Shown here piece after piece: positions 31,494 through 38,465 of a stretch of 38,723 nt of DNA. The DNA lies in the NCBI GenBank assembly GCA_002327445.1, contig DCWA01000015.1:1-38723 (forward strand). Reading direction: 5' to 3'. Position 1 is the stretch's first letter, and every line of letters begins with the position of its first letter. Both the position numbers and the translations under genes were made by a program. Source of the DNA: Desulfobacteraceae bacterium UBA2174 (GTDB taxonomy: Bacteria; Desulfobacterota; Desulfobacteria; Desulfobacterales; UBA2174). Under the pieces are notes generated by a model. The model did no database searches. It was not told the DNA's origin and was given only the letters and a program-made list of their open reading frames with translations.

Positions 31494-32285
31494 ATGAAAC
31501 AGATCTGCAGCGACTTGGCCTGGGAGCAGAATACCCTCGACGCCCTGGTCAGCGGGCTCGACGCAGCCGGCTGGCAGCGCGTCACCCTCTGCGCCGGCTG
31601 GACCGTCAAGGACGAAATTTGCCACCTGGCCTACTTCGATCACACGGCGCGGCTGGCGGCCACCGATGCCGATGCCTTTACCCGGCACATCATCGAGGAC
31701 CTGGGCCGGATCCAGAGCATGGACGAGGTGGCCGAGGTCACCCTGGCCAAGGGGCGGGCCATGGCCACGGACGAGCTGATGGGCTGGTGGCGCACCGAGC
31801 GCCGGCAGCTCATGGAAGCCCTGGCGGCCTTGAACCCCAAGGACCGCCTGCCCTGGTACGGCCCTCCCATGAGCGCCCTTTCCTTTGCCACGGCCCGGCT
31901 GATGGAGACCTGGGCCCACGGCCAGGACATCTACGATGTCCTCAAGCGCCGGCGGCCGGTGAGCCCCGGTCTGCGCCACATCGCGCACCTGGGGGTCAAA
32001 ACCTTCGGTTGGAGCTTTTCCAACCGGGGGCTGGACGTTCCGGACACCCCGGTTCACGTGGCCCTTGCCGCGCCCTCCGGCGAGACCTGGACCTGGGGCG
32101 CGGAAGGCGCGGCGGAATCCATCCGCGGTCCGGCGGAAGACTTTTGCCTGGTGGTGACCCAGCGGCGCCACGTGGACGACACGGCCCTGGTGTGCATCGG
32201 CGAGACGGCGCGCCGCTGGATGCTGCTGGCCCAGGCCTTCGCCGGGCCGCCGGACAACGGCCCCCCGGCGGGCACCTTTGCGTGA
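31494..32285 (+). CDS. TIGR03084-type metal-binding protein (maleylpyruvate isomerase-N/DinB-like)
   Basis: A 263-residue protein with a DinB-like four-helix bundle in its first 160 residues. Likely metal ligands are His44 in KDEICHLAYFDH and the His in METWAHGQDIYDVL. The C-terminal part (PVHVALAAPSGETWTWG) is a small beta domain as in mycothiol-dependent maleylpyruvate isomerases. Members are called metal-binding enzymes of unknown reaction. ATG 31494 has GGAG 5 nt upstream. It is inside the operon, which suggests an isomerase or hydrolase step on a CoA or thiol ester, but this is a guess. Confidence 0.82.
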   Translation: MKQICSDLAWEQNTLDALVSGLDAAGWQRVTLCAGWTVKDEICHLAYFDHTARLAATDADAFTRHIIEDLGRIQSMDEVAEVTLAKGRAMATDELMGWWRTERRQLMEALAALNPKDRLPWYGPPMSALSFATARLMETWAHGQDIYDVLKRRRPVSPGLRHIAHLGVKTFGWSFSNRGLDVPDTPVHVALAAPSGETWTWGAEGAAESIRGPAEDFCLVVTQRRHVDDTALVCIGETARRWMLLAQAFAGPPDNGPPAGTFA

Positions 32286-32317
32286 AGGCAGGGCCGTTGC
32301 AACAAGAGCAAACAGAG

Positions 32318-32400
32318 AAGGGACCCAAAGGACCCAACCGACCTAAAGGACAATCAGGGTTTTTTGACCTTTATGTCCCTTTTGTCCTTTGAGTCCTTTT
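32318..32400 (+). repeat. AAAGGAC / GTCCTTT short-period repeat
   Basis: Several AAAGGAC-like heptamers (32318-32355) face several GTCCTTT-like heptamers (32370-32400), giving an imperfect long hairpin in the gap before the acyl-CoA dehydrogenase gene. It ends in T-rich DNA and could attenuate transcription, or be plain intergenic repeat. Confidence 0.45.
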
Positions 32401-32436
32401 TCCACCACGTTCCCGTTTAGTTTAAAGGAGTACCGC

Positions 32437-33588
32437 ATGAGCCAAAACCTCTACTTCAACAAGGAACACGAACAGGTGCGCCAGGCCTTGCGCGATTTCG
32501 TCAACAAGCGCATCAACCCCTACGTGGACGAGTGGGAGGCCCAGGGCATCGCCCCGCTGCACGAGCTCTTTAAGGAGATGGGCGAACTCGGGTTTCTGGG
32601 CATCCGCTACAACCCCAAGTACGGCGGCGAAGGCCTCGACTACTGGTACGAGACCGTGATGCTGGAAGAGATCGGCCACATCAAGTGCGGTGCCATCCCC
32701 ATGGCCATCGCGGTGCAGACCAACATGGCCACCCCGGCCATCGACCAGTTCGGCTCCGAATACCTGAAGGAAAAATACCTGCGCGCCGCTATCAAGGGCG
32801 AGATGGTGGGGGCCATCGCCGTCACCGAACCGGGCGCCGGCTCGGACGTGGCCGCCTTGCAGACATTCGCCCGGCGGGATGGGGACAGTTACATCCTCAA
32901 CGGTTCCAAGACCTTCATCACCAACGGCACCCAGGCCGATTTCCTCACCCTGCTGGCCCGCACCAGCGATGCGCCCGGCTACCATTCCTTCAGCCTCTTC
33001 GTGGTGCCCACCCATTTGCCGGGGTTCAAGATCGGCAAGAAGCTCGACAAGCTCGGCATGCGCAGCAGCGACACCGCCGAACTCTACTTCGACGACCTGC
33101 GCATCCCCGTCGAAAACCGCATCGGCGAGGAGGGCGAAGGCTTCATCTATCAGATGCAGCAGTTCCAGCACGAACGGTTTTCCGCGCTGCCCATGTGCTA
33201 CATCGGCGGCGAGGACATGATCCGCGAAACGGTGGAATACATCCGCGGCCGCATCGTTTTCGGCAAGCCGTTGATCAAGAAGCAGGTGTTGCGGCACCGG
33301 CTGGTGCAGTGGCTCAGCGAACTGGAATGCCTGCGGCAGCTCACCTACCACATCGTGCGGCTGAAGATGGCCGGCCAGGACGCGACCCGGGAAATTTCCA
33401 TGGGCAAGCTGCTCGGCGGGGATTTGCTGAACAAGGTCGCCGACGGGTGCCTGCAGATGTACGGCGGCATGGGCTTCATGAACGAGATGCGCGTATCGCG
33501 CTTCTTCCGCGATGCGCGGCTCATCTCCATCGGCGGCGGTGCCAGCGAAGTGATGAGCGACGTACTGGCGAAACTGGAAGGGTTCTAG
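32437..33588 (+). CDS. Acyl-CoA dehydrogenase, isovaleryl/citronellyl-like
   Basis: A 383-residue FAD enzyme with AVTEPGAGSDVAAL (128-141), the WYF-type substrate loop ILNGSKTFITNG and MYGGMGFMNE (341-350). The usual C-terminal catalytic Glu is replaced (SIGGGASE near 364-371), and a Glu at 246 in FQHERFSA is placed as in isovaleryl- and long-chain-type enzymes, which favour branched substrates. AAAGGAG precedes ATG 32437. With the carboxylase and hydratase it would supply the alpha,beta-unsaturated CoA ester. It ends in TAG, used here as a true stop. Confidence 0.9.
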   Translation: MSQNLYFNKEHEQVRQALRDFVNKRINPYVDEWEAQGIAPLHELFKEMGELGFLGIRYNPKYGGEGLDYWYETVMLEEIGHIKCGAIPMAIAVQTNMATPAIDQFGSEYLKEKYLRAAIKGEMVGAIAVTEPGAGSDVAALQTFARRDGDSYILNGSKTFITNGTQADFLTLLARTSDAPGYHSFSLFVVPTHLPGFKIGKKLDKLGMRSSDTAELYFDDLRIPVENRIGEEGEGFIYQMQQFQHERFSALPMCYIGGEDMIRETVEYIRGRIVFGKPLIKKQVLRHRLVQWLSELECLRQLTYHIVRLKMAGQDATREISMGKLLGGDLLNKVADGCLQMYGGMGFMNEMRVSRFFRDARLISIGGGASEVMSDVLAKLEGF

Positions 33589-33647
33589 GGCACCGATTTT
33601 CTGCAAACCATCAGCTCAATGGTTTCAACCCCTATCCGGGAGGCGAC

Positions 33648-34805
33648 ATGGGCAAGCATTCAGAATCATCCGAAGTCCGGGAATATTTTACAAAGGAGCA
33701 GCAGCGGCTCCGCACGGCGGCCCGGGAGTTGATCAAGAAGGAGGTGCTGCCCCATATCGACGACTGGGAGGAGGCCGGCGCGTTTCCCCGGGAAATGTAC
33801 AACCTTTTCGGCGATCTCGGATTTCTCGGCGTCGGCTTCGACGAGTCGATCGGCGGCAGCGGCGGGGGCCTCTTCGATCTGATCGCCGTGACCGAGGAAC
33901 TGATGCACTCGGGATCGGGCGGGTTTGCCGCCGGGATCGGTTCCCTCAACATCGCGCTGCCGCCCATCGTCCGCCGGGGGACGCCGGCGCAGAAGGAGCG
34001 CTTCATCCGCCCGGTGCTGGAGGGAAGGCGCATCGCCGCCCTGGGGGTCACCGAACCGGGGGGCGGATCGGACGTGGCCAACTTGCAGACCACCGCGGTG
34101 CGCGACGGGGACCATTATATCGTCAACGGCAGCAAGACCTTCATCACCAGCGGCGTGCGGGCCGACCAGCTCGCCTGCGCGGTGCGCACCGGCGACCCCG
34201 GGGCCCACGGCATCAGCTTCCTGGTCATCGAAAAGGAGACCCCCGGCTACGCGGTGGGCGGCAGCCTGAAGAAGACCGGTTGGTGGGCCTCGGACACGGC
34301 CGAGATCTTCTTCGACAACTGCCGGGTGCCAGTGGAAAACCTTATCGGCGAGGAAAACCAGGGCTTTTACGCCATCATGGAAAACTTCCAGATGGAGCGG
34401 CTCACCCTGAGCGTCATGGCCAACATGACGGCCCAGATGGCCCTGGAAGAGGCCATGACCTACACCAAATCGCGCACCGCCTTCGGCAAGCCGCTGCAGG
34501 GCTTCCAGGTCACCCGCCACAAGCTGGTGGACACGGCCACGCTGGTGGAGGCGAGCCGGGAGTACATCTACCGCGTGGCGGCCAAGATCGACGCCGGCAT
34601 CCAGTAGATCAAGGAAGTCTCCATGGCCAAGAACTTCTCGTGTGCCGTCAGCGACCGGGTCACCTACGATGCCGTGCAGCTCTTCGGCGGGTACGGCTAC
34701 ATGCGCGGCTACCTGGTGGAGCGCCTCTACCGGGACAACCGCATCCTTTCCATCGGCGGCGGCACCACCGAGATCATGAAGGAGATCATCGGCAAGCTCA
34801 TGTGA
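33648..34805 (+). pseudogene. Second acyl-CoA dehydrogenase, interrupted by in-frame TAG
   Basis: The complete dehydrogenase is readable in one frame of 386 codons except for TAG at 34605-34607 (codon 320). Before it are GVTEPGGGSDVANL (133-146), FITSG, catalytic-type Glu250 in FQMERLTL and the TAFGKPLQGFQ helix; after it come IKEVSMAKNFSC, LFGGYGYMRGY and YRDNRILSIGGGTTEIM. The 319-residue product would lack the last FAD-contacting helices. The residue lost is variable in relatives and CAG to TAG is one transition, so nonsense mutation or sequencing error is likely. AAGGAAG sits 5 nt before an in-frame ATG at 34623, so reinitiation could yield a second chain of 60 residues. The start at 33648 follows GGGAGG. 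Confidence 0.85.
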
Positions 34806-34828
34806 ATCAACACAAAAGGAGGGTGGCC

Positions 34829-34894
34829 ATGACGGAACCGGTGAAACCGCCCAAGCAGATCGGTGCTACCGCCGGTTCGGTTAATGAAAGTTGA
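34829..34894 (+). pseudogene. Truncated 21-codon start of a further operon gene
   Basis: A very strong ribosome binding site (AAAGGAGG, 6 nt before ATG 34829) precedes a frame of only 21 codons (MTEPVKPPKQIG...), ending in TGA 36 bp before the palindromic repeat. The strength and placement of the start suggest the first part of a real gene of this operon, cut off when the repeat block arrived. It is too short to name. Confidence 0.45.
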
Positions 34895-34930
34895 GCCAAT
34901 CAAGCACGACTTGTGCGGCCCCCCCTCCCG

Positions 34931-35032
34931 TGTCATTCCGAGCGTCAGCGAGGAATCTGCAGTCGGGAATACGGCGGGAAATGCCGGCAGATTCAAAGAG
35001 ATCCCTCGTCGCATTCGCTCCTCGGGATGACA
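34931..35032 (+). repeat. Imperfect palindromic intergenic repeat (TGTCATTCC...GGGATGACA)
   Basis: Left end TGTCATTCCGAGCG and right end CGCTCCTCGGGATGACA are inverted copies, with second internal arms GAGGAATCTGC and AGATCCCTC. The form is that of a widespread bacterial intergenic palindrome family. A half-copy occurs at 12361-12393, and degenerate left ends at 12447 and 35071. Confidence 0.75.
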
Positions 35033-35048
35033 GGGTGGTTTTCATGCC

Positions 35049-35167
35049 TCGGGATGACACTTGTTTCCCGTGTCATTCCAAACGTCAGAGGAATCCGCAG
35101 CTGGGAAGATCGGCTGCAAACGGTGACACTCGACCAGAAAATTGGCAGAGGCCCTTGCTTTGACGGA
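35049..35167 (+). repeat. 119-bp direct repeat, copy 2
   Basis: Identical to 12425-12543 in the same orientation. It directly follows the palindromic repeat and ends shortly before the toxin-antitoxin promoter. Identity over 119 non-coding bases implies a recent copy event, gene conversion, or constraint. Confidence 0.9.
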
Positions 35168-35192
35168 GCCCTGACAGCAGCCACAGGTAAAC

Positions 35193-35246
35193 TTGACAAC
35201 AAAACTTTAATTGCTTACTTGATTAAAAAAAGAATTTTTTAATCAA
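35193..35246 (+). promoter_or_regulatory. Promoter and operator of the toxin-antitoxin pair
   Basis: TTGACA at 35193-35198 is a consensus -35; the -10 is weak (TTACTT or TACTTG near 35215). Overlapping the probable start site is a perfect dyad, TTGATTAAAAAA-AGAA-TTTTTTAATCAA (35219-35246), suited to autorepression by the antitoxin. Confidence 0.55.
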
Positions 35247-35265
35247 CAGGAGTGGGTTTTTCACC

Positions 35266-35544
35266 ATGGAAAAGGTCATGAAAATCAGCGCTCAGGGACA
35301 GATCCGAATCCCGAGGCAATTCATGGAAGCGCTCGGCATCGATGTCGGCGACTACGTCGAGGCGGTGCTCGAAGAGGGGCAGATCGGATTGCGCCCTCGC
35401 AAGCTGATCGATCCCCATCAGGGCTGGTACTGGACCCCCCAGTGGCAGGCGGAGGAACGCGCCGCTGACCAGGATGTCGAGCGGGGCGAGGTTTCTCCCG
35501 AGTTCAAGGATGGGAAAGAAGCGCTGAAATGGTTGAAGCAATAA
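35266..35544 (+). CDS. AbrB/SpoVT-fold antitoxin
   Basis: A 92-residue protein. The first 45 residues (KISAQGQIRIPRQFMEALGIDVGDYVEAVL) are a swapped-hairpin AbrB DNA-binding domain, which represses its own promoter. The acidic, Trp-rich C-terminal half (DPHQGWYWTPQWQ...) would wrap and neutralise the toxin. The start at 35266 has AGGAG 13 nt upstream, rather far; ATG 35278 is an alternative. It overlaps the toxin gene by 16 bp. Confidence 0.88.
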   Translation: MEKVMKISAQGQIRIPRQFMEALGIDVGDYVEAVLEEGQIGLRPRKLIDPHQGWYWTPQWQAEERAADQDVERGEVSPEFKDGKEALKWLKQ

Positions 35545-35801
35545 CCGCCGTTCGGTTTACCGCCACCTTCAAAAAGCACTATCAAAGGCTGCCGCCCCGG
35601 GTGCGCGAACAATTTGATCGGCAACTGGGTCGGCTTTTGGAGGACCGGGACTACCCCTCGCTGCGAATCAAAAAAATTCAGGGAACCGCCGACATCTGGG
35701 AAGGTTCCGTGACCATGCAGTACCGCTTCACCTTCACCCTTGCCGATGGGATCGCCACGTTGCGCAACATCGGTAGCCACGATATCCTCAAAAACCCTTG
35801 A
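35529..35801 (+). CDS. RelE/ParE-superfamily toxin
   Basis: A 90-residue toxin with the RelE-type layout: helix pair FKKHYQRLPPRVREQFDRQL, then the beta-sheet RIKKIQGTADIWEGSVTMQYRFTFTL and a short final ILRN-like strand (LRNIGSHDIL). The Arg in QYRF and the His in GSHDIL are candidate mRNA-cleavage residues. It overlaps the antitoxin gene, the standard order for type II modules. Confidence 0.87.
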   Translation: MVEAITAVRFTATFKKHYQRLPPRVREQFDRQLGRLLEDRDYPSLRIKKIQGTADIWEGSVTMQYRFTFTLADGIATLRNIGSHDILKNP

Positions 35802-35819
35802 AAAGCCTTTTTACTTGTC

Positions 35820-36689
35820 TCAGCGCGACATCAGCCACGCATGGCCGTTGCTGAGGACCCGTTGGCCCTGCGCGTCGCGCACCGCGAAGAAAAGATGGTT
35901 TCCGTCACCATGCTGCAGGACGACCAGGATGGTGGTTCCGGGCTGGACCATGCCGGAAAAGCGGCAGGCCAGGGCCGCGATGCGCTGCGGATCGCCGCCG
36001 GCTTCCCGGTTGACCAGTTCCATCACGGCCAGGGCCAGGGTGGCGGCGCCCTGGACGATGATGCCTGGCAGGCCGACGCCGCGGGCAAAGGCCGGTGAGG
36101 TGTGGATGGGAAAGACGATGCCGCTGCCGGCGTCGTAGCGGTAGGAAAACAGGGGGTCCACGGCTACTGGTGCCTCCCACACGTCAGCGCCCTCGGGCGC
36201 CGCCGGCGGGTCCGGGGGCAAATCGTCCAGGCCGCGGCCCGCGTCGGTGCAGGAGACTCCTCGCAGCAGCCCCCCGATGTGCTCGGTAAAGATTTCCTGC
36301 CCGTCTTCGTCGGATGCGTCGTAGCGCAGAATCACCCGGGTGCCGGCGCGGTGGGGCCAGATGGCGGCCACGGTGCCCGCCACGGTGAGATGCTGCCCGG
36401 GCCGGATGGGCCGGTGCAGCGTGATGTGCTCGCTGTGGTGCACCTGCATAGCCATCAGCGCCAGCGGAAACGAAGATCCCTCCATGTAGCGGTCCAGATG
36501 GAGGGTCACCGGCCAGGTGACCGCCACGGGGAAAACCGGGTGGGCGATGATGCCCGCGCTGCGGGTGTCGTCGAGATAGCAGGGGTTGGCGTCCCCGACG
36601 GCCGCCGCATAGTTGGTCATCCAGCGCCAGTCGACCACGGCGCGGTGGGGGATCAACCGGGTGCCCACATGGGCGGAATCGATCTGCAT
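35820..36689 (-). CDS. MaoC-like double-hotdog dehydratase family protein
   Basis: A 289-residue protein of two hotdog domains (about 1-145 and 170-289), the layout of hydratase-2/MaoC enzymes acting on enoyl-CoA. The C-terminal domain keeps PIHTSPAFA and the Gly-rich hotdog helix, but the Asp of the SGDxNPxH active motif is replaced (SGIVFPIH, 189-196). The N-terminal domain instead has VGDANPCY (31-38), with Asp and Asn but Tyr in place of His. It may be a divergent hydratase or have lost activity. ATG 36689 follows GGAG by 5 nt. It is convergent with the toxin gene. Confidence 0.8.
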   Translation of the reverse strand: MQIDSAHVGTRLIPHRAVVDWRWMTNYAAAVGDANPCYLDDTRSAGIIAHPVFPVAVTWPVTLHLDRYMEGSSFPLALMAMQVHHSEHITLHRPIRPGQHLTVAGTVAAIWPHRAGTRVILRYDASDEDGQEIFTEHIGGLLRGVSCTDAGRGLDDLPPDPPAAPEGADVWEAPVAVDPLFSYRYDAGSGIVFPIHTSPAFARGVGLPGIIVQGAATLALAVMELVNREAGGDPQRIAALACRFSGMVQPGTTILVVLQHGDGNHLFFAVRDAQGQRVLSNGHAWLMSR

Positions 36690-36777
36690 GGCAACTCCAA
36701 AAAGGAAAACCGGCCCGCGTGGACCGCGTTGCACGGCGACCGGTCGATGGCGCTCCGCCGGGTTGCGCCGGACGCCG

Positions 36778-37026
36778 CTACTCGGTGTACATGGCGTCGA
36801 TGGCCTGGCTGAATTTCTGGTTGATCGCCTTGCGCTTGAGCTTCATGGTCGGCGTGACCTCCCCCTTGTCGATGGTGAACGGTTCGGCGAGGAGGGTTTG
36901 GCCCTGGCGGCGGGTGCGCATGACGGGCTTGGCGCCGAACTTGCGGACGTTCTGCCGCACGATGGCGGCGAAATTTTTCACATCGGGAATGGTCAGCGGG
37001 GTGGGGGTGGCAGGGGCGGCATTCAT
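36778..37026 (-). pseudogene. Acyl-CoA ligase reduced to its two ends
   Basis: An 82-codon open frame with a normal ribosome binding site (GGAG, 8 nt before ATG 37026). Residues about 16-44 (NFAAIVRQNVRKFGAKPVM) are the N-terminal start of a long-chain acyl-CoA synthetase; residues about 48-82 (EPFTIDKGEVTPTMKLKRKAINQKF) are its extreme C-terminus. All catalytic AMP-binding motifs between them, some 500 codons, are missing while the frame is kept. It lies between a thioesterase and a MaoC-like gene on the same strand, so an intact ligase probably once belonged to this group. Confidence 0.75.
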
Positions 37027-37205
37027 GCGGGCGGCTCCATCATCCTGGTTCAGCGGTAATTGGCCATCGCCATCGGTTTTGAAAGGCGCCTCCCGGGAAC
37101 CGGGCCAGCGGCGACGGGTTCCGGGCGCGCATCTTTTCGGTAAAATAGGAAAAATATCGGAAAGGGGAGGTTCCGGCAAGTTTTATACGATGAACGCAGC
37201 GTCCC

Positions 37206-37697
37206 TTATTTGGCCGCCTCGTTGTTCTTCTCCTGAATCCTCACCCGCCGGCGCTGGATCGCCTCGCGGTTGCGGCGGTGGTCCGCCTCGGTTTCCAACA
37301 GCAGCTCCGGCACCGCCATGGGCTTGCGATTCTCGCCCAGGCAGACATAGGTGAGGTAGGCCGACGCGATATGCCGCACTTCGGCGGAGAGCAGGTTCTC
37401 GGCTTCCACCCGGACCCCGATTTCCATGGAGGATTTTCCCACCAGATTCAGGCTGGATTTGAAGGTGAGCAATTCTCCGATGAAGCCGGGATTGTGAAAA
37501 TCGAGGCGGTCCACCGAGGCGGTCACGCAGAAGTGGCGGGAGTGGCGCACCGCCACCATGGCCCCGGTGTTGTCGATGTGTTTCATGATCACACCGCCAT
37601 GGACGATGCCGGCGGGATTGGCGTCCGACGGCATGACGGCGTAGGAAACGATGACACTGCTTTCCCTGACGGTTTTTGGCTCCATTCGGGTACTCAT
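37206..37697 (-). CDS. Acyl-CoA thioesterase, YciA/hotdog type
   Basis: A 163-residue single hotdog enzyme. SDANPAGIVHGGVIMKHIDN (24-43) is the YciA/BACH signature, with Asn27 and Asp42 as probable catalytic residues. The C-terminus is long and basic (RRNREAIQRRRVRIQEK). ATG 37697 follows TGGAGG by 5 nt and is preferred to ATG 37724 or 37685. It would release free acids from acyl-CoA in the cytoplasm. Confidence 0.9.
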   Translation of the reverse strand: MSTRMEPKTVRESSVIVSYAVMPSDANPAGIVHGGVIMKHIDNTGAMVAVRHSRHFCVTASVDRLDFHNPGFIGELLTFKSSLNLVGKSSMEIGVRVEAENLLSAEVRHIASAYLTYVCLGENRKPMAVPELLLETEADHRRNREAIQRRRVRIQEKNNEAAK

Positions 37698-37724
37698 TTT
37701 TGCCTCCACAAAATTACGGACCAT

Positions 37725-38125
37725 CTCGATTTCCTGAACAAAACGGAGACAGGCTTATAACAATTCGCTAAAATCCACCAGTAGGAAGCAGTCGAAGGCC
37801 CGCGTTAGGATGGTCCGGGGGCGGCGCACCATGCCATGATGCGAGGCACTGAAGGCGGGGAGATCGTCCGCGAGGGCGATGGTGGCGAAGATTCTGGGCA
37901 TCGTCCGGGCAGGACGGAAGGTCGAGCCTGCCGGCCGAAAGCAGGCTGGAGACGTTGCCGAAGCGCAAAACGTTGGCAGGCAAGCGGGCACCGACCTGAC
38001 AAAAATAGGTTTCCCCCCTCATTTAACTGCTTTTCGCCTCCGGTTGCCATTCCAGGTCCGGGTCATATCTTTCAGTCAAGCAAAACGACACACAAACCTG
38101 AACCGAACTAACCTGGAGGTGGATC
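37725..38125. other. Intergenic, no gene recognised
   Basis: Short frames on both strands lack ribosome binding sites. Small hairpins are present (AGCCTGC 37925-37931 with GCAGGCT 37941-37947; an ACGTT/AACGT pair follows), with a GAAA sequence in the first loop. I compared it by eye with c-di-GMP, fluoride and cobalamin riboswitches and found no match. Confidence 0.4.
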
Positions 38126-38267
38126 ATGGCCGATAAAGTTCAAAACTACGTCGAGAGTGATCGTGAACGTGAGCAGGGCCACGTGGATAACCCGTAGCTG
38201 CAACTTCGAGTGTGATCGTCCCGACCCGAACCTGGGCTGCGACATGGGCATCGATGTCGCCGGATGA
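38126..38267 (+). pseudogene. Small gene with probable frameshift, Cys-containing tail
   Basis: A strong ribosome binding site (GGAGG, 6 nt before ATG 38126) starts a 23-codon frame (MADKVQNYVESDRERE...) that stops at TAG 38195-38197. In another frame the same stretch continues as RSCNFECDRPDPNLGCD to TGA 38265-38267, so removal of one base near 38190 would give one protein of about 46 residues with three Cys. A terminator follows. I know no family for it. Confidence 0.4.
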
Positions 38268-38313
38268 TTCAAGGCAGCGCTTCGAAAACAGACGGGCAAC
38301 CGTATCGATCAAG

Positions 38314-38343
38314 AGGCAGCGCCCTTCGGGGCGCTGCCTGATT
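38314..38343 (+). terminator. Intrinsic terminator with UUCG tetraloop
   Basis: A perfect 11-bp stem, AGGCAGCGCCC with GGGCGCTGCCT, closed by TTCG and followed by GATTTAAA. The U tract is short. It would end the transcript of the small gene before it. Confidence 0.6.
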
Positions 38344-38465
38344 TAAAGAGATGAGCGCGTCTGTAATTCTCAAAAGCCGAATCTATAAGGGTGCGGCTCT
38401 TTTACGACGACCTCATGGCAACGATTTCCGGCGGCTTTCTTTGCACTTGTCTTCTCCTGTAACCG

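Noticed and set aside
28949..31609. An 886-codon open frame on the minus strand
   Set aside because: It is the complement of the hydratase and AtuA-family genes, which have clear family motifs and ribosome binding sites.
34605..34607. Pyrrolysine as the default explanation for the in-frame TAG
   Set aside because: TAG is used as a normal stop by two genes nearby and no pyl gene is visible, so it was kept only as one of several options.
37755..38010. Riboswitch or small minus-strand gene in the long gap
   Set aside because: A GAAA-containing hairpin and GCGCAAAACG recall c-di-GMP-I aptamers, but the required pairing and core order do not fit; the frame at 37755-37991 has no ribosome binding site.
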